Notes: generated by a model from the sequence alone, not told the origin. Positions 43,273 through 50,895 are shown, numbered from the stretch's first letter. The stretch is 52,549 nt of DNA from Rariglobus sp. (GCA_029266495.1 JAQSWS010000041.1:1-52549), one strand, 5' to 3'. Numbers and translations are program-made.

Positions 43273-44526
43273 TTATTTTTTACGCAACGTGATCACGCAC
43301 TCGAGGTGCCGGGTCTGCGGGAAGAGGTCGAAGGGCTGCACCGCGGTCAGTTCGTAGCCGGCGGCGAGGAATGACTTCAGGTCGCGCATCTGCGTTGCGG
43401 GATCGCACGAGACGTAGACGACCGAGCGGGGACCATAGGCGAAGAGCTGTTGCAGGAATTGCTCGTCGCAGCCTTTGCGAGGAGGGTCAATCAGGACCAC
43501 GGTGTCGGCCGCCGGAAAAGTGAGGCCTGCAAAAATCGCCGCCGCGTCGCCGGCCTGAAATGTCACGTTGGCCAGTCCGTTCGCCGCGGCGTTTTGTTTT
43601 GCGAAGACGATGCTGCTTTCGCTGATCTCGATCCCCGTGACCTGTTCGAAGGCGGGCGCGCAGGTGAGCGCGAACAGTCCGCTGCCGCAGTAGGCGTCGA
43701 CCATGAAGCGCGCGCCGCTGGCCGCCGCCTGGTCGCGCGCGTAGCCGGTGAACGCCGGCAGGATGAACGGGTTGTTCTGGAAAAAATCCCGCGCGAGGAA
43801 TCGCAGCTTCAGGTTGCCGACCGTCTCGGTGACGATGTCATCGTAGTTGGTCGTGACGACGCCGGAGGCATCGCGCAACAGGAGGGTGCCGCCACGCTGG
43901 TAGTCGCCGGCGGCGGCCTTGGCGCGCACGGTCGCGCGGGCTTCGGCGAGACGGGCATTGATCGGATCGGTGGCGATCGGGCAGCGCGGCACGTCGATGA
44001 TGTCGAAACGCGTGCCCTGACGAAGGAAACCGATGGGGAGCTCCGCGGCGGGGCGATCGTCGCGCGGCGGGTTGAAGTGAGGGGTGATTTTGGAGCGGTA
44101 GCCGTATTCCACCGGCGAGCCGATGACGGGAGACACGTGAAATTCGACGCCGGCCATGAACTTGAGGAGTTCCTCGACCTGGCGGCGTTTCCAGAGGAGC
44201 TGTTCGTCGTAGGCGAGGTTTTGATACTGGCAGCCGCCGCAGGTGCCAAACACGGGGCAGGGAGGCTGGATGCGCTTCGGCGACGGTGTGAGCACGGTGA
44301 CCAGGTCGGCCTCGGAAAAATTCTTGTGGTTGCGGAAAACGCGGGCCCGCACGCGTTCGCCGGGAAGGGTGAACGGCACCATGACGACCCATTTCGAGTC
44401 CGGCTCGTCCGGATGCGGCACGCGGCCGAGGCCCACGCCCAGATTGGTGAGCGTGGCGATCTCCAGCTCGATCTCCTGGTGATAGGCGAAGGGACGGTCG
44501 TTGAACTTTTTCTTAAATTTACCCAC
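43273..44526 (-). CDS. Class I 23S rRNA/tRNA uracil-5-methyltransferase (RlmD/TrmA family)
   Basis: This 417-residue protein is predicted from a GTG at 44526 (VGKFKKKFNDRPFAYHQEIELEIATLTNLGVGLGRV). The TRAM-like N terminus is followed by an iron-sulfur cysteine cluster (PCPVFGTCGGCQYQ), the SAM-binding DAYCGSGLFAL, FFQNNPFIL, VLIDPPRKGCD, and the catalytic cysteine block VYVSCDPATQMRDL. This is the RumA/RlmD-type m5U methyltransferase design. The longer frame to 44826 runs through a dispersed repeat (TKHTKHTK) and over the next gene, so it was rejected. The exact RNA target is unknown. Confidence 0.88.
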   Translation of the reverse strand: MGKFKKKFNDRPFAYHQEIELEIATLTNLGVGLGRVPHPDEPDSKWVVMVPFTLPGERVRARVFRNHKNFSEADLVTVLTPSPKRIQPPCPVFGTCGGCQYQNLAYDEQLLWKRRQVEELLKFMAGVEFHVSPVIGSPVEYGYRSKITPHFNPPRDDRPAAELPIGFLRQGTRFDIIDVPRCPIATDPINARLAEARATVRAKAAAGDYQRGGTLLLRDASGVVTTNYDDIVTETVGNLKLRFLARDFFQNNPFILPAFTGYARDQAAASGARFMVDAYCGSGLFALTCAPAFEQVTGIEISESSIVFAKQNAAANGLANVTFQAGDAAAIFAGLTFPAADTVVLIDPPRKGCDEQFLQQLFAYGPRSVVYVSCDPATQMRDLKSFLAAGYELTAVQPFDLFPQTRHLECVITLRKK

Positions 44527-44600
44527 GGAACACACGAAACACACGAAAGGAGAGGAAACGAGGCCGGTTTTTTGTTTCGTGTGTTTTGTGTGTTTCGTGG
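44523..44600. repeat. Inverted repeat of the CACGAAACACACGAAA type
   Basis: The left arm 44523-44548 (begins CCACGGAACACACGAAAC) is almost the exact reverse complement of 44575-44600 (ends TGTGTGTTTCGTGG): 24 of 26 positions match. It lies between two divergent RNA methyltransferase genes, so both promoters flank or overlap it. Confidence 0.8.
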
Positions 44601-44613
44601 TTTCTCCATTCCT

Positions 44614-45426
44614 GTGCCTGTTGAAAAAATCTCCAGCCTCCAGAATCCGCGCATCAAGCAGCTCGTGAAGCTGCGCGACCGCCGCCCGCGCGACGAAGCG
44701 GGGGTCTTCCTTGTCGAGGGCTACCGGCAGATCCGGCGTGCGTTGGAAAAAAACATCACGCTCACCGAACTCTACATTTCGCCGGAATGGTATTTGGGTG
44801 AAAACGAGCCCGCGCTTGTCGCCCAAGCCCAGGCGGCCGGGGCCCAGCTTTTTGAGTTATCCAAGGAGGCGTTTGCCAAGGTCGCCTACCGCGAGCGTCC
44901 CGACGGCCTGCTCGCCGTTGCCCCGCAATGGAAACGTTCGCTGGCGGACATCCCTGCGCCCGCGGCCGGCAAGGCGCCGTTTCTTCTGGTGGTTGAAGCG
45001 ATCGAAAAACCGGGCAACCTCGGAACCATCCTGCGCAGCGCGGACGCGGCGGGCGTGGATGCGCTGATCGTGTGCGATCCGGTGACCGATTTGTTTAATC
45101 CCAACGTCGTGCGCGCCTCGACGGGGGTGTTGTTCTCCGTGCCCGTCGTCATCGCGGGCAGCACGGAAGTGCGTGAGTGGCTGCGGGCGCACGGAGTGAA
45201 ATCGGTGGCGACCACGCCTTCGGCGACGGACCTCTACACGGCGACGGACCTGCGTGGACCGCTGGCGATTGTGATGGGCAGCGAGCAATACGGGCTGAGC
45301 AATTACTGGCTCAAGGAAGCCGACCAGCGCGTGGTCATCCCGATGGCCGGACAGGCGGATTCGTTGAACGTGGCGATGGCGACGATCATCACGCTGTTCG
45401 AAGCGGTGCGGCAACGGGGAATGTGA
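44614..45426 (+). CDS. TrmH/SpoU-family RNA 2'-O-methyltransferase
   Basis: This 270-residue protein is predicted from a GTG at 44614 (VPVEKISSLQNPRIKQLVKLRDRRPRDEAGVFLVEG). The N-terminal substrate-binding domain is followed by the SPOUT knot with its three motifs: EAIEKPGNLGTILRSADAAGVDALIV, IVMGSEQYGLS and IPMAGQADSLNVAMATIITLFE. Members methylate a ribose 2'-OH in rRNA or tRNA. It is divergent from the RlmD/TrmA-like gene and converges with oleD; a long hairpin ends both. Confidence 0.92.
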   Translation: MPVEKISSLQNPRIKQLVKLRDRRPRDEAGVFLVEGYRQIRRALEKNITLTELYISPEWYLGENEPALVAQAQAAGAQLFELSKEAFAKVAYRERPDGLLAVAPQWKRSLADIPAPAAGKAPFLLVVEAIEKPGNLGTILRSADAAGVDALIVCDPVTDLFNPNVVRASTGVLFSVPVVIAGSTEVREWLRAHGVKSVATTPSATDLYTATDLRGPLAIVMGSEQYGLSNYWLKEADQRVVIPMAGQADSLNVAMATIITLFEAVRQRGM

Positions 45427-45430
45427 TGGA

Positions 45431-45496
45431 GACCCGGCCGCTGGTCGGGTTGATGGGCTCCCGCCCACCCAATGCAGCCCGACCAGCGGGAGGGTC
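45431..45496. terminator. Long bidirectional terminator hairpin between trmH-like gene and oleD
   Basis: 45431-45449 pairs with 45478-45496: five pairs, a 2x2 internal loop, then twelve pairs (CCGCTGGTCGGG / CCCGACCAGCGG). It fills the convergent gap and touches the oleD stop codon. Confidence 0.65.
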
Positions 45497-46647
45497 TACA
45501 TTTTCGATTCTTTGCGCAGTGCGGCGACGAGTTCGGTGGTGCCGGCGGCCATGGTGATGCGCGGGATGTAACCGAGATCGCGCCGGGCGGCTTCGATCGA
45601 GAACCAGTGGTCCTTCGCCAGTTCGGCGGCGATGAAGCGCGTCATGGGTGGTTCGCCTTTGAGCGGGAGCACCCGCCAGACGGCTTCGCACACCGCGCCG
45701 ATGGCCGAGGCGGCGGAGAGCGGGAGATGGCGGGTGACGGGTGGTTCACCGAGGCCGGAGAGCAGGCCGTTGATCCAGTCCCAGAGGACAACGGGTTCCC
45801 CGTTGGTGATGAAATAGGCGCGGCCCGCGGCGGAGGCAGTCCCGCCAGTGTCACCTAATAGGTGACGCTTTGGATTTACCTCGGACCGGTTTTGAGGGAG
45901 GGCACCGCAGGGAGTGTCACCTAATAGGTGACACTTGGTCAGGGCGGTTTCGGCGGCGAGGTGGGCGTCGACGGCGTTTTCGACGTGGACCATGTCAACG
46001 CGGTTGCGGCCCGAGCCGACGATGCGGAGGCGGCCGGCGCGGGCGCGGTCCAGGATGCGCGGAACGAGATGCGGGTCGCCCACGCCCCAGATAAGATGAG
46101 GGCGAAGGGCAACCGTGCGAAGCGACGCGGAGCTGGCGGCAAGCACTTCGCGTTCGGCGATCGCCTTCGTGAGCGGGTAGGGGCTCGGGCAGGAGGTGGT
46201 GAGCGGGAGGGATTCGTCGGCGTTGGCCAGATTGCATCCGTTATACACCACGCTGGGCGTGCTGGTGTGGACAAAGCGGGCGACGCCGTGTTCACGACAG
46301 CCTTCGAGCAGGGCGCGCGTGCCCAGAACGTTGGCGCGAAAAAAATCCTCGTAGCGACCCCACACGCCGACTTTGGCGGCGACGTGGAAGACGGTGTCGA
46401 CGCCGCGGCAGGCGGCGCGCACCGCAGGCGCATCATCAAGCGAGGCGCGGATGAAGCGCACGCCGCGCTGTTCGAGGTCGGGAGCGGGCGTGCGGGCGAG
46501 GACGGCAACGGGACGGCCTTGCGCGAGCAGGCGTTCGACGAGGCGGCGGCCGAGAAAACCGGTGCCGCCGGTCACCAGGGCGTGACCGGAATGACCAATG
46601 TCCAATGACCAATGTCCAATGTCGGAGATAGGGGGCGCGGAGGGCAC
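45496..46647 (-). CDS. oleD: OleD-like NAD(P)-dependent 2-alkyl-3-oxoalkanoate reductase with an in-frame repeat insertion
   Basis: This 383-residue short-chain (extended SDR) protein has a GTG start. The Rossmann motif is VTGGTGFLG (25-33), the active site YPLTK (Tyr157, Lys161) and VFHVAAKVGVWGRYEDFF follows the OleD / 3-beta-HSD pattern. OleD reduces the beta-keto acid made by OleA in head-to-head olefin synthesis; the next gene upstream is oleC-like. Residues about 238-267 (KCHLLGDT ... KRHLLGDT) are an insertion encoded by two 23-bp palindromes, placed where relatives go straight to GRAYFITNGEP. The N-terminal 20 residues (GHWSLDIGHS) are also encoded by a repeat. Confidence 0.83.
   Translation of the reverse strand: MPSAPPISDIGHWSLDIGHSGHALVTGGTGFLGRRLVERLLAQGRPVAVLARTPAPDLEQRGVRFIRASLDDAPAVRAACRGVDTVFHVAAKVGVWGRYEDFFRANVLGTRALLEGCREHGVARFVHTSTPSVVYNGCNLANADESLPLTTSCPSPYPLTKAIAEREVLAASSASLRTVALRPHLIWGVGDPHLVPRILDRARAGRLRIVGSGRNRVDMVHVENAVDAHLAAETALTKCHLLGDTPCGALPQNRSEVNPKRHLLGDTGGTASAAGRAYFITNGEPVVLWDWINGLLSGLGEPPVTRHLPLSAASAIGAVCEAVWRVLPLKGEPPMTRFIAAELAKDHWFSIEAARRDLGYIPRITMAAGTTELVAALRKESKM
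45847..45869. repeat. 23-bp palindromic repeat, copy 4, inside oleD
   Basis: Arms AGTGTCACC (45847-45855) and GGTGACGCT (45861-45869) flank TAATA, with one T-G wobble pair. Read on the minus strand it encodes KRHLLGDT. Confidence 0.88.
45913..45935. repeat. 23-bp palindromic repeat, copy 5, inside oleD
   Basis: Perfect arms AGTGTCACC (45913-45921) and GGTGACACT (45927-45935) flank TAATA. It encodes KCHLLGDT on the minus strand. It lies 43 bp from copy 4, so the two bound an 89-bp segment. Confidence 0.9.
46590..46622. repeat. Tandem 14-bp repeat (ATGACCAATGTCCA x2) at the oleD start
   Basis: Two exact tandem units followed by a third ATG are translated as GHWSLDIGHS in the OleD N terminus. 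The same unit occurs at 9684 inside the U32 gene. Confidence 0.85.
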
Positions 46648-46652
46648 GGAAT

Positions 46653-46740
46653 TTTAATGCAAAGACGCGAGGACGCTACGGGTGCAAAGAAGAATGAGTG
46701 GGACGTGGGTTGCTTGGCGATTTTGCGTCTTTGCATTAAA
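46653..46740. repeat. Inverted repeat TTTAATGCAAAGACGC between oleC and oleD
   Basis: The perfect 16-bp arms at 46653-46668 and 46725-46740 (GCGTCTTTGCATTAAA) are 56 bp apart. They fill nearly all of the 94-bp gap between the oleC stop and the oleD start. Confidence 0.85.
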
Positions 46741-46741
46741 T

Positions 46742-48412
46742 TCATCGCTTGGGGTCGGATTCGTAGCCCTTGGCGGTTTGCGCCCAGCGGGTCAAAGCGA
46801 GGCGGTGAATCTTGGCGTTGTGGCGGACATCGACGGGGAATTTTTCCCGAAAATAAAAGAGCATGATGCCCGAAGTGTGCGGTAAACGTTTGGCGAGCTC
46901 GCGCAATTCCCGGGCGAAGCGGCGGCAGTCGGCGCTGGTCGCCATGAGTTCGGGCGACATGGGTTCAACCACGACGGCGAGGCGCTGGCGGCCGCGTTCG
47001 CCGAGGCCGATCAAGGCGGAGCGACGCACGTCGGCGTGGGTGTTGAAGAGGGGTTCGACCTGCTCGGTGAAAAGCGTGCCGTCGGTGGTTTCAACGCGTT
47101 CGGCTTTGCGTCCGCAGAACCAGAGATTTCCCGCGACATCGAGATAGCCGGCATCGCCCATGCGGTGCCAGACCGCGCCGGTCAGGGGATCGGCGATCTT
47201 GGCGGAGGCGGTCGCGTCGGGCAGTGCGTCGTAGGCGTGGGTGACGGTGGGGCCGCGGACGATGATTTCACCGATCTGGCCGGCGGGGAGCTCGACGGCG
47301 TCGGTGATACGGGCGATCGGGGCGTCGGTGAGGGCGATGACCTTGACCTCGTTGGCGGGAAGGGGGCGTCCGACGCAGGTGCCGGCGCCGTGTTGCGTGG
47401 CGAGGGCGGGACCGGCGAGGACCTCGGAGGTGCTGATGGTGCTGACGGGGAGGGCCTCGGTCGCTCCGTAGGGGCTGTGCAGGGTGCCGTTGGGGAGGAC
47501 GGGCGTCATCAAGTCCCAGAGATCGGGGGGCACCGGTGCGCCGGCGCAGAGCACACGTTTCAAGGAGGGAAGCGTAACGTGGTGATGGTGGCAGTGGACG
47601 GCGAGTTTGCGCCAGAGCGTGGGGGAGCCGAAGGAGCTGGTGACGGCCTCCTGACGGATGGCCTGGATGATTTTTTTCGGGTCGACGGCTGCGGGGCGGC
47701 TGGGGTCGATCTCGGGCACGATGGTGGTCATGCCGAGCGCGGGGTTGAACAGTGCGAAGACGGGGAGCAGGGGGAGGTCGACCTCGCCCGGCTGGATGCC
47801 GTAGGTGGTGCGGATGAGTTCGACCTGGGCGTCGAACATGCCGTGGGTGTAGCAAACGCCTTTAGGCGCACCGGTGGAGCCGGACGTGAAAAGAATCGCG
47901 GCGGGATCGGACGGGGTCGAAAGCTGGGTGCCGGGAGCCGAGGGCTGGGAGCCGGAACCAAGCCGGGCGGTCGGCGAACTGCTGGCGGGAATGCGAATCT
48001 CGACGGAGCGGAAGGATTTGCGGCAGACGTGGCTGATGAGGCGGGCCAGCGGAACGCCGAGGAGCACGCGGGGGCGGGAGCGTGCGACGCAGGCGAGGAA
48101 ACTTTTGAGCCCCATGCCGGGATCGATGACCACCGGCACGGCGCCGTGGCTGAAGAGGGCGAAGGCGGCGGCGATCAACGGCAGGCCCGGCCGCACCATC
48201 ACGAGGACCCGGTCGTCACGGCGCACGCCGCGTGCGGTGAGCATGGCCCGCCACGAAGCGACTTCGGAGGCGAGTTCCGCGAAAGAGAGGGAAAGGTAGT
48301 CGATCTCGCCGGTGCGGGTGCGGCCACGCGGGACTTTGAGTGCGGCGACGTCGGGTTGACGCGCGGCCATGAGCGAAAGGTGGCGGGCGATGTTTGCGTT
48401 GTCCGAAGGCAC
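46742..48412 (-). CDS. oleC: OleC-like AMP-dependent beta-lactone synthetase
   Basis: This 556-residue protein has a GTG start. The adenylation loop is TSGSTGAPKG (176-185), with YGATEALPVSTI and the hinge region GDAGYLDVAGNLWFCGRKAERV later on. The opening NIARHLSLMAARQPDVAALKVPRG, the IDPGMGLKSFLACVARSRP block and VRGPTVTHAYDALPDATASAKI resemble OleC, which turns beta-hydroxy acids into beta-lactones before OleB decarboxylates them to olefins. The oleD-like gene follows on the same strand. OleA and OleB genes are not in the window. A general acyl-CoA ligase is a weaker alternative. Confidence 0.82.
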   Translation of the reverse strand: MPSDNANIARHLSLMAARQPDVAALKVPRGRTRTGEIDYLSLSFAELASEVASWRAMLTARGVRRDDRVLVMVRPGLPLIAAAFALFSHGAVPVVIDPGMGLKSFLACVARSRPRVLLGVPLARLISHVCRKSFRSVEIRIPASSSPTARLGSGSQPSAPGTQLSTPSDPAAILFTSGSTGAPKGVCYTHGMFDAQVELIRTTYGIQPGEVDLPLLPVFALFNPALGMTTIVPEIDPSRPAAVDPKKIIQAIRQEAVTSSFGSPTLWRKLAVHCHHHHVTLPSLKRVLCAGAPVPPDLWDLMTPVLPNGTLHSPYGATEALPVSTISTSEVLAGPALATQHGAGTCVGRPLPANEVKVIALTDAPIARITDAVELPAGQIGEIIVRGPTVTHAYDALPDATASAKIADPLTGAVWHRMGDAGYLDVAGNLWFCGRKAERVETTDGTLFTEQVEPLFNTHADVRRSALIGLGERGRQRLAVVVEPMSPELMATSADCRRFARELRELAKRLPHTSGIMLFYFREKFPVDVRHNAKIHRLALTRWAQTAKGYESDPKR

Positions 48413-48456
48413 GAGTGGCGGAAAACCTCACGTATCGGCGGACGGAGGCAAAGAAA

Positions 48457-48489
48457 AACCCCGCGCGGCGCAGGGCCGGACGCGGGGTT
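48457..48489 (-). terminator. Terminator after the small lipoprotein gene
   Basis: The stem AACCCCGCG (48457-48465) / CGCGGGGTT (48481-48489), read on the minus strand, is followed by further T residues (TTTCTTT). It lies 23 bp after the lipoprotein stop and 45 bp before the oleC start. Confidence 0.7.
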
Positions 48490-48511
48490 GGGAAAAAGGA
48501 GACGGATTGTC

Positions 48512-48769
48512 TTAGTAGTCTTGGAGCCTGAGGGCACCCCAGCCCAAGGAGAGCTCGTCGCCGGACGGATTGACGCGGCCGAGAAAGTCGGTCGCGTCGA
48601 CGTCCACCGTGTTCGGGGTGGCGGGCAGGTAGCTGCCGGTGTTGTAGGACACCAAGCCGCCGAGGAGGCTGTTATTGCGGCCGGTGCGGGTCTTCTGCGT
48701 GGAGCAGCCGGCGAACAAAGAGGCGGCTACGGCGCAAATCGCAAGGGTAAGAAGGGTCTTCGATTTCAT
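48512..48769 (-). CDS. Small predicted lipoprotein of unknown function
   Basis: This 85-residue protein starts MKSKTLLTLAICAVAASLFAGCSTQKTR: a lipoprotein signal peptide with lipobox LFAGC (Cys22). The mature part (about 63 residues) is polar and ends in GDELSLGWGALRLQDY. No known domain is recognised. It is a single gene with its own terminator, between rnd and oleC. Confidence 0.8.
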   Translation of the reverse strand: MKSKTLLTLAICAVAASLFAGCSTQKTRTGRNNSLLGGLVSYNTGSYLPATPNTVDVDATDFLGRVNPSGDELSLGWGALRLQDY

Positions 48770-48842
48770 AGGGGAATGGGGGAACGTGTAAGGTGCGGGG
48801 AGCTTTGGCAAGCGCAGGAAACGGGGAAAATCCGCCGGAGGA

Positions 48843-49961
48843 TCAAGCGGGATTGAGCGACGGTTCGTTGCGGAGGAGGCCGGCCTGCCAGGGGAGGAGC
48901 ACCACGTCGATTTTAGCGGGATCGCGGGCGATCTGGGCAAGTTGCGAGCGGCTGGCGATCAGCGTGGGATCCAGAGTGAGGCCGGCGGCGATGCGATCGC
49001 GGTCCGCTTTAATGCGGTCCTGCAGGGCGACTTCGGCGGGGGTCAGGGGAGCCTGGTCCGAGCGACGGCGGCGGGGCAGGGTCTGCGGGTCGCGGCCAAT
49101 GCCCTGGCGGAGGGCGGCGTCGAGGGAGGGGACGAGGCGCTCGTGACGTTTGCCGAGGTTGACCTGGGCGAGAATGCCTTCGACGGAATCACCGTCCTCG
49201 GCGGCATAGGCGATGTTAAGGAGCAGGTCGGAGTTGCACACCTTGAACGGGGGGACGTCGAGGGTGCGCGCCCATTCCTCGCGCCAGTGCCAGACGGCAT
49301 GGAGCACACCGAGGCCACGGCCTCGCAGGCGTTCGGAGCGGCCGATGCGCCAGTCGTTTTCATCGTCGACAGGGAAGCCGGTCAGTCCGGACTCAATCTG
49401 GCGCTGGCATTGCTGGTCGAGCCAGTCGAGGCGGTCGAGTTGCGCAAGTTCGCGGGTGAGAATGTCGCGCAAGGCGGGCAGGTGCCAGACGTCGAGTGCG
49501 GCGTAATCGAGAAGTTTTTGGGTGATCGGGCGCTTGGACCAGTTGGCTTTCTGGCCTTCTTTATCGAGGACGACCCCGAAGTGTTGCTCAAGGAGGGCGG
49601 CGAGGCCGATGCGCTGGCGGTTGAGGAGTTGGGCCGCGAGCATGGTGTCGAAGATGCTCTTCGGGCGGAACTGGCAGAGATCGGCCAGCAGGCGGAGGTC
49701 GAAGTCGCTGCCGTGCATCAGCAGGTGCTTGGTGGCGAGCTTCTCCCAAAGCGGCGCGAGCGGGAGCGGGGCAAGCACGTCGACGAGGAAAATCTGCCCG
49801 TCCACCAGGAATTGCAGGAGGCACACGCGTGTGCGGTAGTGGAACATGTTGTCCGCCTCGGTATCGAGAGCGACTTCGTCCACCCGGTCGAGGGCGGCCA
49901 GGAGAGGCGCGAGCTGGCCGGGCTGGTCGATCAACGTGTAGGTGGGCAGGAGGGCGTTCAC
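48843..49961 (-). CDS. rnd: Ribonuclease D
   Basis: This 372-residue protein is predicted from the GTG at 49961 (VNALLPTYTLIDQPGQLAPLLAAL). The DEDD exonuclease core is visible: ALDTEADNMF (Asp33, Glu35), LLMHGSDFDLRLLADL and YAALDVWHLPAL. An HRDC-like helical C terminus follows. RNase D trims the 3' ends of tRNA precursors. The frame is open to 50177, but that extension translates a dispersed palindrome (SNPIGYF) and a low-complexity Pro/Ala stretch; it probably is untranslated leader. It is divergent from queC. Confidence 0.9.
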   Translation of the reverse strand: MNALLPTYTLIDQPGQLAPLLAALDRVDEVALDTEADNMFHYRTRVCLLQFLVDGQIFLVDVLAPLPLAPLWEKLATKHLLMHGSDFDLRLLADLCQFRPKSIFDTMLAAQLLNRQRIGLAALLEQHFGVVLDKEGQKANWSKRPITQKLLDYAALDVWHLPALRDILTRELAQLDRLDWLDQQCQRQIESGLTGFPVDDENDWRIGRSERLRGRGLGVLHAVWHWREEWARTLDVPPFKVCNSDLLLNIAYAAEDGDSVEGILAQVNLGKRHERLVPSLDAALRQGIGRDPQTLPRRRRSDQAPLTPAEVALQDRIKADRDRIAAGLTLDPTLIASRSQLAQIARDPAKIDVVLLPWQAGLLRNEPSLNPA

Positions 49962-50048
49962 TGGCCGCCGAGGAAACGGTGAAGGGGCGATGGACGGAAG
50001 CGCGAAATGCAGGCCCTCCCCGGCAAAGGCGGAAAATCTCCCGGCGAT

Positions 50049-50071
50049 AAAGTAACCTATTGGGTTACTTT
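50049..50071. repeat. 23-bp palindromic repeat, copy 6
   Basis: It is identical to copies 1 and 2 (AAAGTAACC / GGTTACTTT around TATTG). It lies in the 219-bp divergent region between rnd and queC, and would encode SNPIGYF if the longer rnd frame were used. Confidence 0.9.
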
Positions 50072-50180
50072 CTTGCCCGGGCGAGAGCGGGTGGGGCGCG
50101 GGGGCGCCGGGGGACGACGGAGCGGGGGCGGCTTGATATTTGCCTTTGCGCTTTCGGGCGCAGTTTGACCGCATCACGGG

Positions 50181-50873
50181 ATGAAGGTTGTGGTGCTATG
50201 TTCCGGGGGGATGGATTCGGTGGCCGCGCTCCATTGGGCGCAGGTCAGCCATGTCGTGACCGCGGTCGTCAGTTTCGATTACGGTGCCAAGCACAACCCG
50301 CGGGAACTGCCGTTTGCGGCGGCCCATGCCGCCCGGCTCGGATTGCGCCACGAGATTGTGAAACTGGACTTCGTCAACCGGCTCTTTGCCTCCGACCTGC
50401 TTACCTCCGGCGGTGCCATCCCGGACGGGCATTACGAGGCGGAAAACATGAAGCAGACCGTGGTGCCCTTCCGGAATGCCGTGATGTTGTCCATCGCCAC
50501 GGGGTTTGCCGAAAGCGCGGGGGCCGAGGGCCTCGTGATCGCCGCGCATGGCGGGGACCATGCCATCTACCCCGATTGTCGTGAGGATTTCATGCGGGCG
50601 ATGGGCGATGCGATGCGGCTGGGGACCTACGCCGGCATTCAATTGCTCCGGCCCTTTATCGCGATGAACAAGGCCCAGATCGCCGCGGCCGGCGTGCGGT
50701 TCGGGGTGGATTTTGCGCAAACGTGGTCCTGCTACAAGGGAGGCACCATTCACTGCGGCACCTGCGGCACCTGCGTCGAGCGTCGCGAGGCGTTTATCGA
50801 TGCGGGCATTCCCGATCCCACACAATATGCGCACGCGGGACCGCTGCCACGCAAACCCATCGCCGGCGGCTGA
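50181..50873 (+). CDS. queC: 7-cyano-7-deazaguanine synthase QueC
   Basis: This 230-residue protein has the PP-loop SGGMDSVAAL (8-17), a zinc-binding cysteine group near the end (WSCYKGGTIHCGTCGTCVERREAF) and the conserved VPFRNAVMLSIA and HGGDHAIYPDCREDF. QueC makes preQ0 from 7-carboxy-7-deazaguanine for queuosine tRNA modification. The QueE gene begins 22 bp downstream, so the pathway order is kept in one operon. Confidence 0.95.
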   Translation: MKVVVLCSGGMDSVAALHWAQVSHVVTAVVSFDYGAKHNPRELPFAAAHAARLGLRHEIVKLDFVNRLFASDLLTSGGAIPDGHYEAENMKQTVVPFRNAVMLSIATGFAESAGAEGLVIAAHGGDHAIYPDCREDFMRAMGDAMRLGTYAGIQLLRPFIAMNKAQIAAAGVRFGVDFAQTWSCYKGGTIHCGTCGTCVERREAFIDAGIPDPTQYAHAGPLPRKPIAGG

Positions 50874-50895
50874 GCGCGCCCCGGACATTTTACGC

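Noticed and set aside
44527-44826. N-terminal extension of the RlmD/TrmA-like methyltransferase
   Set aside because: It would translate the inverted repeat (TKHTKHTK) and run over the start of the divergent methyltransferase gene.
45847-45935. Two palindromes in oleD as a CRISPR-like repeat-spacer unit
   Set aside because: There are only two units, they differ in one arm base, they lie in a coding sequence, and no cas genes are present.
49962-50177. N-terminal extension of RNase D including SNPIGYF
   Set aside because: The extension is Pro/Ala/Arg low complexity and contains a dispersed palindrome that is intergenic elsewhere; the RNase D family start fits the GTG at 49961.
49961-50180. preQ1 riboswitch in front of queC-queE
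   Set aside because: I could not find the conserved preQ1 aptamer core in the leader; the region holds only the palindrome and G-rich sequence.
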